Of a stretch of DNA of 64,000 bases, positions 57,112-64,000 are shown one piece after another. The notes under the pieces were generated by a model. That model saw nothing but the letters and a program-made list of their open reading frames with translations. It ran no database searches and had not been told where the DNA came from. How positions within the stretch are numbered: position 1 is the first letter of the stretch; each line of letters starts with the position of its first letter. The position numbers and the translations under genes were made by a program. The DNA comes from G963662655 sp963666875 (GTDB lineage: Bacteria > Cloacimonadota > Cloacimonadia > Cloacimonadales > JAIOQZ01): the NCBI GenBank assembly GCA_963666875.2, contig CAXXPU010000014.1, positions 372,001 through 436,000 of the forward strand. The letters run 5' to 3'.

Positions 57112-59427
57112 TTACTCTTTGTCTTCTTCGGCTTCTTCGACAGGTTCTTCTTCGGGAACCTCTTCCTCTTCAACAACCTCTTCGACGGGTTCTTCTTCGG
57201 GAGCTTCTTCCTCTTCAACAACCTCTTCGACGGGTTCTTCTTCGGGAGCTTCTTCCTCTTCGACAACCTCTTCGACAGGTTCTTCTTCGGGAGCCTCTTC
57301 CTCTTCGACAACCTCTTCGACGGGTTCTTCTTCGGGAGCTTCTTCCTCTTCGACAACCTCTTCGACGGGTTCTTCTTCGGGAGCTTCTTCCTCTTCAACA
57401 ACCTCTTCGACAGGTTCTTCTTCAGAAGCTTCTTCCTCGACAACCTCTTCGATCGGTTCTTCGTAGGCCATTTCATCCGGATCATCGTAATGGATATCGA
57501 TATTCTCGTTATACGCATCTTCCGGCATGGTTTCGTCAACTTCGGTTTCTTCCGTTACCGGTTCTCCGTCCTTCTGAACCTGCTTGGCGCGTTTGCGTGC
57601 AGCCTTGTTCTCTTCACGCTTCGCTGCGGCTTCCTTGCGTTCCTGAATTCTGGATTCGTGCTCGCGCAGGAATTCCGCTTTCTCGTCGCGGTTTCTACCG
57701 AAATAGAACGCTTTGACGCTGAGGATAAGCCGGCGGTTTTCGGTGTCGAGCTCGATCACCTTCAGCGGCAGTTCTTCGCCGATGTCGAACGCGAACTGAA
57801 GCTTGTCGATGCGCGGAATCGCCAGATGCGACATAGGAACGAATCCTTCCACGACCGAGCCGTTGGCAGGAACATCCACCAGGATTCCCTTGGGGATGAG
57901 CTTGCTGATGGTTCCGGAGATCTCGGTATTTACCGGCAGCAGGTGATCCAGGTTTTCCCAGGGATCGGCGTGCATCTGCTTCACGCCAAGCGCGATACGA
58001 TGCAGTGCCTTGTCGATCGAAAGCACCTTCGCTTCGATTTCCTGTCCTACGCGATAGACTTCCTTCGGATGGTAGATGCGCTTGGTCCAGGAGATGTCGG
58101 AGATATGCACCAGACCGTCGATGTCGTCTTCGATCTCGACGAAGACGCCAAACGGGGTGATACTCTTGATCTTGCGGGTGATGATCTTGCCGATGGGATA
58201 GCGATCGTCGATCGTAAGCCATGGATTGGCTTCCATCTGCTTCATACCGAGGGAGATACGCTGATCTTCCTTCGAAACGGAGAGGACGATGGCGTTGATC
58301 GAGTCGCCGGTCTTGACGATCTGGTTCGGATGGTTGATCTTCTTTGTCCAGGACATTTCCGAGACGTGAACAAGACCTTCGACACCCGGTTCCAGTTCGA
58401 TGAACGCACCGTAGTTGGTGATGTTAACCACCTTGCCGGAAACCTTGGTTCCTTCGGGATACTTCGCTTCGATGTTCTCCCACGGATGCGGCACCAACTG
58501 CTTGAGGCCGAGCGATACGCGATCGGAATCTTCGTCGAAGCCGATCACCTTGACTTTCAGCTTGTCCCCGATGTTGAGCATTTCGGAAGGATGCTTGATG
58601 CGACCGTATGACATATCGGTGATATGCAGGAGGCCGTCGATACCGCCCAGATCGATGAATGCGCCGTAGTCGGTGATGTTCTTGACTTCACCGTCCAGCT
58701 CGGCGTTCACCTGGATCTTGTCGCGCAGTTCGTCTTTCTTCTTCTCCAGGTCTTGTTCCAGAACCTGTTTGCGAGAGACGATGATGTTGCGCCGGTCTTC
58801 ATCCAGCTTGATGATCTTGAATTCGCTTTCCTTGCCGATGAACTGATCCAGATTCGGGATCGGCTTGAGCGAAATCTGCGAGCCGGGCAGGAATGCTTCG
58901 AGACCCATGATCTCGGCGATCATGCCACCCTTGACACGTCGTTTGAGCAGACCTCTGACCGTCTGGCGATTCTTGTACATCTCTTTGAGCTTCTCGAGAT
59001 GCATGTAGAAATCGGCTTTCTTTTTGGAGAGCTTCAGCTTTCCTTCGCCGTCTTCGATCGCGTTGATAAAGACGTGCACCTTGGAATACCGATCCGGCAA
59101 ATCGGAATTGGAAAACTCACCGATCGGGATCGTTCCCTCGGATTTGAAACCGATATCGACGAGGACTTCCTTCTCGTTGATGTCGATGACGATGCCTTCG
59201 ATGATCTGTCCGGGACGTATGTTGTTGAAGGTCTCTTCATACATCTCCATCATCTTTTCTTCATCGGTCATCGGCTTCGGAGCTTCCTCTGCCTTTTTCT
59301 CAGCTTCTTCCGTGACAGGTGTTTCTTCCTCGGTGGTCACATCCATCGTGGTCTCTTCCTGATTCGTGTCGTTCTGCTCTTGCGTTTCGACGATTGTTTC
59401 ATTCTCGTCATGGTCCAGATACATCAT
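57112..59427 (-). CDS. rpsA: 30S ribosomal protein S1 with acidic repeat tail
   Basis: A 771-residue S1 protein, needed to bring mRNA to the 30S subunit. Six S1 RNA-binding domains are visible, starting near residues 55, 135, 220, 305, 390 and 475; the best-conserved are ITDYGAFIDLGGIDGLLH and ITNYGAFIELEPGVEGLVH. Ahead of them is a Glu/Thr-rich N-terminal extension (1-50), and after them about 110 residues of near-perfect 15-residue repeats of the type VEEVVEEEEAPEEEP. The start overlaps the ispH stop (AAGGAGGAATGATG; the second ATG is possible). S1 downstream of cmk and ispH is a known arrangement. Confidence 0.95.
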   Translation of the reverse strand: MMYLDHDENETIVETQEQNDTNQEETTMDVTTEEETPVTEEAEKKAEEAPKPMTDEEKMMEMYEETFNNIRPGQIIEGIVIDINEKEVLVDIGFKSEGTIPIGEFSNSDLPDRYSKVHVFINAIEDGEGKLKLSKKKADFYMHLEKLKEMYKNRQTVRGLLKRRVKGGMIAEIMGLEAFLPGSQISLKPIPNLDQFIGKESEFKIIKLDEDRRNIIVSRKQVLEQDLEKKKDELRDKIQVNAELDGEVKNITDYGAFIDLGGIDGLLHITDMSYGRIKHPSEMLNIGDKLKVKVIGFDEDSDRVSLGLKQLVPHPWENIEAKYPEGTKVSGKVVNITNYGAFIELEPGVEGLVHVSEMSWTKKINHPNQIVKTGDSINAIVLSVSKEDQRISLGMKQMEANPWLTIDDRYPIGKIITRKIKSITPFGVFVEIEDDIDGLVHISDISWTKRIYHPKEVYRVGQEIEAKVLSIDKALHRIALGVKQMHADPWENLDHLLPVNTEISGTISKLIPKGILVDVPANGSVVEGFVPMSHLAIPRIDKLQFAFDIGEELPLKVIELDTENRRLILSVKAFYFGRNRDEKAEFLREHESRIQERKEAAAKREENKAARKRAKQVQKDGEPVTEETEVDETMPEDAYNENIDIHYDDPDEMAYEEPIEEVVEEEASEEEPVEEVVEEEEAPEEEPVEEVVEEEEAPEEEPVEEVVEEEEAPEEEPVEEVVEEEEAPEEEPVEEVVEEEEAPEEEPVEEVVEEEEVPEEEPVEEAEEDKE
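57127..57460 (-). repeat. 45-bp tandem repeat within rpsA
   Basis: About seven copies of a 45-base unit encode the Glu/Pro/Val-rich tail of S1. Copies are nearly identical at DNA level (alternating TTCTTCGGGAGCTTCTTCCT with few silent changes), so copy number should be unstable. Confidence 0.9.
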
Positions 59428-60323
59428 TCCTCCTTGTAACCGGGGATATCTTCGACGTTCATAGCCTTCAAATCCCTTGCACCTATATTTTGCACTATGT
59501 TATTATAGACATCGATAATAATCCAGTCCGGCGTCGATGCGCCGGCGGTTATGCCGATATACTTCTTGTTTTCTAACCACGCCGGATCGATCTCCTGCGC
59601 GGTCTCGATGTGATGCGTTTCAGCACAGCGTCCGCTGATCCTCGCGAGCATCTTGGTGTTCGAGCTGTTCCTGCCGCCGATCACGATCATGAGATCGCTC
59701 CTCTTCGCCAGTTGCAGCGTCGAATCCTGCCGGATGTTGGTCGCGTTGCAGATCGTGTTGATCAGATAAATCTCGTCGCACAGCGGAATCGCGTGGCATA
59801 CGAGCTCCTGAAATTTCTCTACCGACTGCGTTGTCTGCGAGACGATCCCCAGCCTCCGGTAATTCCGTTCGGGGAATTCGTCTGCGCATGCCACAATCTC
59901 CGCATCACCATTCACGTATGATTTCAAAGCGATGACTTCCGGGTGCTTCGCGTCGCCAAGGATCATCACATCGAAGCCCTGCTTCTTCAGCTCCTCCGCG
60001 TGATGAAACGTCTTGGAGACATACGGGCAGGTCGCGTCGATGATTCGCAAATCACGCTTTTTCAGTTCTTCCATCACCTGGCGCGTCACGCCGTGCGAAC
60101 GGATGATTACCGTCGCGCCGGAGGGGATTTCAGCCGCCGAGTCAACGTACCCGATGCCGTGATCCTTCAGCTTCTCCACCATCTGCGGATTGTGGATGAT
60201 CGGACCTAGCGTAACGATATTGTCTCCTTCGGTGGCAGACTTCATCGCCATGTTGATCGCCCGTTTGACTCCGAAACAAAATCCGGAGTTTCGTGCCAGG
60301 CGGACATCAACTGCCGAGTTCAT
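59424..60323 (-). CDS. ispH: 4-hydroxy-3-methylbut-2-enyl diphosphate reductase
   Basis: Last step of the MEP isoprenoid pathway; a [4Fe-4S] enzyme of 299 residues. The three cluster cysteines are in GFCFGVKRA, DATCPYVSK and NTICNATNIRQ. Other landmarks are LGPIIHNPQMV and IGGRNSSNT. It overlaps rpsA at its 3' end and the acyltransferase gene by 17 bases at its 5' end. MEP-pathway use is implied for the organism. Confidence 0.96.
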   Translation of the reverse strand: MNSAVDVRLARNSGFCFGVKRAINMAMKSATEGDNIVTLGPIIHNPQMVEKLKDHGIGYVDSAAEIPSGATVIIRSHGVTRQVMEELKKRDLRIIDATCPYVSKTFHHAEELKKQGFDVMILGDAKHPEVIALKSYVNGDAEIVACADEFPERNYRRLGIVSQTTQSVEKFQELVCHAIPLCDEIYLINTICNATNIRQDSTLQLAKRSDLMIVIGGRNSSNTKMLARISGRCAETHHIETAQEIDPAWLENKKYIGITAGASTPDWIIIDVYNNIVQNIGARDLKAMNVEDIPGYKEE

Positions 60324-60933
60324 TGATACGCTCCAGAATCAAGTTCGACAACGCCCGATAGCCCTCTTTGTCGTCTGAATAGCCAGAAATTTCCTCCACC
60401 GGGATGGGCTCGCCCACCGCCATGTGAAGCTTGCGCCTGCGGAAAAAGCATCCCCACAGACGATGCGTGTTCTCGATTCGTACCGGGATAACCGGCTTTC
60501 CTGAGCGGATCGCCACCATTCCGATACCGGGCCTCGCTTTGAATTTCTTTCGACTGCCTTCGGGAAAGATCAATACCGACTCTCCATCATCCAGACGTTC
60601 AAGCACCGTGTTCAACGAATTTCGGTCGATCATACCGCGTCGGATCGGGATCGCATTCACACTGTGAAAGATCTTACCGAAAAGAGGATTAAGAAAAATC
60701 TCGTTCTTGGCAAGATAGTTGATCTCGTACGGTATCATCGAGCCGATAAACGGAGGATCCGGATACGCCAGATGATTCGAGGCGATGATGGCATTTCGGG
60801 TATGCAAAAAACGTTCCCGATGCGTAACTTTACCACCATAAATTACAAAAAAGAAAAAACGCATGATCGCCTGAATTACTGCGTAGCCTGTGCGTGGTTT
60901 ATCCACCGTTTGATGCCCTGTTTTGTCGTTCAC
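60307..60933 (-). CDS. plsC: 1-acylglycerol-3-phosphate acyltransferase (PlsC family)
   Basis: A 208-residue membrane-associated acyltransferase. The HX4D box is SNHLAYPDPPFIGS, the second motif FPEGSRKK, and a VPVRIEN-type segment is IPVRIENTHRLWG. The start at 60931-60933 lies five bases after the cmk stop, so it is co-transcribed with cmk and ispH. Phospholipid synthesis is the likely role. Confidence 0.9.
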   Translation of the reverse strand: MNDKTGHQTVDKPRTGYAVIQAIMRFFFFVIYGGKVTHRERFLHTRNAIIASNHLAYPDPPFIGSMIPYEINYLAKNEIFLNPLFGKIFHSVNAIPIRRGMIDRNSLNTVLERLDDGESVLIFPEGSRKKFKARPGIGMVAIRSGKPVIPVRIENTHRLWGCFFRRRKLHMAVGEPIPVEEISGYSDDKEGYRALSNLILERINELGS

Positions 60934-60938
60934 TTTTA

Positions 60939-61620
60939 TTATCGCTTTTTACAATGATCTTTTATATACTGATAAAGAACTCGTACCTGTTCATCGATCG
61001 ACAGATTCGTCGTATCGATCATTATGGCGTCATCTGCCTGTTTCAACGGAGCAATCTCTCGACTGCTATCGTTTTTGTCGCGCCAGCGAAGCTCCTCTTC
61101 GATCTTCTCGACCGGCGTATCCACGCCCTTCTCATGGAGCTCTTTCCAGCGTCGCTCCGCCCGTATCCGGACATCTGCGGTCATGAAGAACTTATAGTCG
61201 GCGTCCGGAAATACCACCGTGCCGATGTCGCGTCCATCCATGATCACGCCGCCGTTTTCGCCAAGCTTGCGCTGCAGATCGACCATCTTCTCTCGAACGA
61301 TGCCGATCACCGCGATCTCCGACGCCATACGCGAGATATTCTCCTGACGGATCTCCGTAGTCACATCCTCGCCGTCGAGAAACAACCGGTTTCCCTCCGG
61401 ATTGTACCTGATATCGATCGAAATCGAATTCAGCATCCCGGTCAAACCGTCGAGATCCGTTAGCGCAATCCCGCGGTTCAAAGAACAGACCGCGCACAGC
61501 GCGATACATCGCGCCGGTGTCGATATAAACGTATTCCAGCTTGCGCGCCAACTTCTTCGCGGTAGTGCTTTTACCCGAAGATGCCGGCCCATCTATCGCA
61601 ACAATATATTTTCGTTCCAT
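60939..61620 (-). CDS. cmk: Cytidylate kinase, frameshifted
   Basis: Phosphorylates CMP/dCMP. The N-terminal half starts MERKYIVAIDGPASSGKSTT (P-loop) and continues DTGAMYRAVRGLF. The rest, LNRGIALTDLDG, GRDIGTVVFPDADYKFFMTA, RWRDKNDSSREIAPL, is in another frame down to 60939. A single extra base in the AAA run at 61480-61482 (TTT on the coding strand) explains the break; with one base removed the protein reads LFLNRGIALTD and is about 226 residues, normal for cmk. As cmk is usually essential, a sequencing error is more likely than a pseudogene. Confidence 0.88.
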
Positions 61621-61904
61621 ATACCATTTTTCCAGTAAAAATCAACTTGATAAATACGTATAGATCCGTCAACATTTTTTTAAAAACGTCTGTAACGCAT
61701 CCATTCCCCGGCAAATGCTCTTTCCAGCGAACCGGATAATGTAATTACCCTTTTCAGGCACTATCAGCAACTTTATAGCATAAAGCGAGACCGAAAAGGT
61801 TGACATTTCTCGCCGAATTTATAGTAAAGGATACAATCATGAGTTTCGTTACATGGGATGCAAAGGGAGATCAACAATCAAGCGATACGCGTCGAGGAGT
61901 AGCC

Positions 61905-63747
61905 ATGCGGAAAACATATCTCATTCTCATATTGATCATAAGCGCGATCCATCTGATCGGACTGACGCCGGCGGAAGTCAAGGCACAGCCCGAGATCTAT
62001 GTCTGGGGTGAAGGAAGAGGCAACAGTCAGAAGCAGGCGTCGGATGCAGCGCTGAAGAACCTTGTGCGGCAGATTTTTATCTCGGTCAACGCGCGATTCA
62101 CCAGCACGACAATCGAAGACGACGGCAAGGTGGGCGAGTACGACGAGAGCGTACTGGAGGCCTGGGTGCCGACACTGGATCTGATGGGCGCTCCATTCAT
62201 CGAGCTGGATGGCGGACGCAGGGTCTTCTGCTATATCGAGAGAAGCAAGCTCGATCAGATGTGGGCGGACCGACGCCGAAAGATCACCGACTTCGTTTCA
62301 CTCGGCCAGGCTGCGGAAGAAAATTACACTATCGATTCCGCGCTCAAGAACTATTACTGGGCGCTGGTGCTGCTGCGTATCCATCCGCACGAGAGCAGCA
62401 TAACCTACCTTTGGAACGATGAGGAACGGCTATTGAAACCCGTCCTGACCAACCGCATCGACGAGCTGCTGAAAGGACTCAGCGGACAGGTCACGCACCT
62501 GGAATCCATCGATGGTCTCACCGAGATCGAGATGAAGTTTTTCTGGCATAACCATCCGGTTTCTTCGCTTGCATACAGCTACAACAACGGGTGCTCGACT
62601 GTGCAGCAGACTGCCCGGAACGGCACCGCCATCCTGTGTATCCCGGACGACTGCCTGAAAATCATGCGCAATGTTCCCCTAAAAGTCGAATACACTTTTT
62701 CTACCGAAGCCAAACACGACAAGGGCTTGTACAGCGCACTGGATGATCCCGGTATTCCGTGGTTTCCCAACAACACATTCGAAGTGCCGTTGCACAAGCA
62801 GCCACTCACGTGCACAAACATGCTAAATCCCATACCGCAGAACAAGTTCAACGCGACAAGCGATGTGAAGATACTGGATCCCTCCGAGACGAGTGAATGG
62901 TCAAAAAAGATCGAGCAGGTCGTCTCCGCGATCGAGCAGAAAGATCCGGAGCTTGCGCGTGAACGCTTCACGAACAAGGGTTTTACCGACTTTGAAACCA
63001 TCGTCGGCTACGGAAATTGCAAGCTGGCGCACGCGCAAGCGCCGATCCAGTACATCGACGTCGATGGATGCGTCACGGCGCGATCGGTGGAGTGCCTCTT
63101 CGATTTCCAGCACAGCACGTCCAGTTTCACGGACAAGCTCAACTTCCAGTTCAACAAGAACGGGCTGATCGACGAGGTATCGTTCGCGCTGGGCGACCAG
63201 GCGCTGGAAGACCTCTTCAAGGATGAGAATCTGAAGGATTGCGAACTGGATAAAATCCGAATCGCGCAGTTCCTCGAGACCTACAAGACGGGCGTACTGC
63301 CTGAAGGATATCAACTTCGTGAAGCAGGTCTTTGCCGACAATGCCTTGATCATCGTGGGACGTGTCTTGAAGGATACGGATCGCGACCTGAGCGATAACT
63401 GGAAAGACAGCAATCTGGGCTCGGAGAAGGTTCAGTTCGTGCGTAAAAGCAAGGGCGAATACGTGCGCGACCTGGAGAACTGCTTCCGCTCCAACGAGTT
63501 CATCAACATCCAGTTCGACGACAGCGAGGTGGTGAAAGCGCCCGTTGACAGCGGAAGAGTCTATGGCATCCAGTTGGCGCAGACCTACTCCTCGTCCAGC
63601 TACGCCGACAAGGGCTACCTCTTTCTGATGTTCGACCTCACGGACAAGGACAAACCGCAGATCCACGTCCGCTCCTGGCAGCCACGGAAATTCGAGGACG
63701 GTCGCATCATCGGCGTGGAGAACTTCGACTTCGATTCGGGGAGCTGA
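61905..63747 (+). CDS. LPP20-like secreted protein, frameshifted
   Basis: An exported protein of about 613 residues if repaired. Signal peptide KTYLILILIISAIHLIGLTPAEV; an LPP20-like domain (EIYVWGEGRGNSQKQASDAA) at 25-110; a long middle region; and a C-terminal domain ending YLFLMFDLTDKDKPQIHVRSWQP, as seen in Bacteroidetes surface proteins. The frame breaks near 63290: the first part runs on to a nonsense end at 63398, while the true end continues in another frame from about 63300 to 63747. Deleting one G from the GGG at 63290-63292 joins them as TYKTAYCLKDINF. GAGGAG precedes the ATG at 61905. Confidence 0.8.
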
Positions 63748-63749
63748 TC

Positions 63750-64000
63750 ATGCACCGCATCATCGTAACGATCATCGTCTTCCTTGCTTTCACATCCCTC
63801 CTGGCGCAAAGCCTCGAGATCACCGATTTCCAACGCGTTGATAACGACATGACCGCGCGCGTTACGGCACCCAGGATGGACAACTACGGCAAGCCCATGG
63901 CGCTGCTCAAGATATCCACCGCGCTGACCGGCGTATCGGTGACCGGCACCGGATATTGCGAAGTAGAAGCAAAGACGGGCGAGCTGTGGGTGTATGTGGG
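63750..64000 (+). CDS. Secreted protein of Bacteroidetes type (N-terminal part, window edge)
   Basis: The first 83 codons of a gene running past the window end. Signal peptide HRIIVTIIVFLAFTSLLAQ, then SLEITDFQRVDNDMTARV, a variant of the N-terminal domain found ahead of PEGA or SEL1 modules in Bacteroidetes surface proteins (typical pieces ALLKISTALTG and KTGELWVYV). Two bases after the preceding stop, so it is co-transcribed with the LPP20-like gene. Confidence 0.75.
   Translation, partial: MHRIIVTIIVFLAFTSLLAQSLEITDFQRVDNDMTARVTAPRMDNYGKPMALLKISTALTGVSVTGTGYCEVEAKTGELWVYV

Noticed and set aside
57011..57466. Ser/Thr-rich repetitive plus-strand frame opposite rpsA tail
   Set aside because: It is the complement of the S1 acidic repeat; a periodic repeat without multiple-of-three stops opens all frames.

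Overview
The window looks like chromosome of a Gram-negative bacterium from the FCB side of the tree. It could be a candidate phylum such as Cloacimonadota or KSB1-like, but the phylum is inference. The evidence is secreted proteins ending in FlgD-like/type IX-style C-terminal domains (NPFNPxTTI ... SSGVYxxK), a giant alpha-2-macroglobulin with a Bacteroidetes-like layout, CotH/lamin-tail proteins, a DUF4836-like protein, and LPP20-like proteins. Base composition is moderate in G+C, apart from one clearly AT-rich island at about 8.6-11.15 kb. Two genes (cmk and an LPP20-like gene) carry single-base frameshifts in short homopolymers, so draft or metagenome assembly error is possible.

Layout. 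0-2 kb: TPR histidine kinase. 2-7.6 kb: complete rRNA operon (16S, tRNA-Ile, tRNA-Ala, 23S, 5S). Both large rRNAs carry an extra hairpin built on the same ten-base stem. 7.6-8.3 kb: ZIP metal transporter. 8.6-11.1 kb: AT-rich island with an HD phosphohydrolase and a small winged-helix-like protein. 11.2-13.8 kb (minus): yajC-def-fmt-DUF116 operon. 13.9-23.1 kb (plus): alpha-2-macroglobulin, surface metallopeptidase/propeller protein, anti-sigma-type kinase. 23.3-31 kb: SRAP protein, sigma-54 response regulator facing a PAS adenylate/guanylate cyclase, then minus-strand housekeeping and accessory genes (glycosyltransferase, cache lipoprotein, racemase, isoaspartyl peptidase, 2TM protein).

31.0-36.9 kb (minus) is the most interesting region. 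It is an operon SGNH - ACP - MBOAT - SGNH - ACP - MBOAT - SGNH - microprotein, resembling the Dlt (D-alanylation) machinery without the DltA ligase. The ACP-MBOAT pair is a nearly identical tandem duplicate, while the three SGNH proteins have diverged. The last gene encodes a 52-residue one-helix protein ending FFYANF, which fits the F-x-Y-x-x-F acyl-relay tail of DltX.

36.9-54.8 kb: a second TPR histidine kinase, a 1380-residue multidomain secreted protein, a DUF4836-like protein followed by an ABC ATPase/FtsX-like permease pair, two tandem CotH kinase-like secreted proteins (the second apparently starting at ATT), and an M1-type secreted metallopeptidase. 54.8-56.6 kb: repeats and an IS110-family element whose structured upstream region may encode a bridge RNA. 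56.6-61.6 kb (minus): a cmk-plsC-ispH-rpsA operon, then a short aroK beyond a terminator. 61.9-64 kb: a frameshifted LPP20-like secreted protein and the start of its likely partner.
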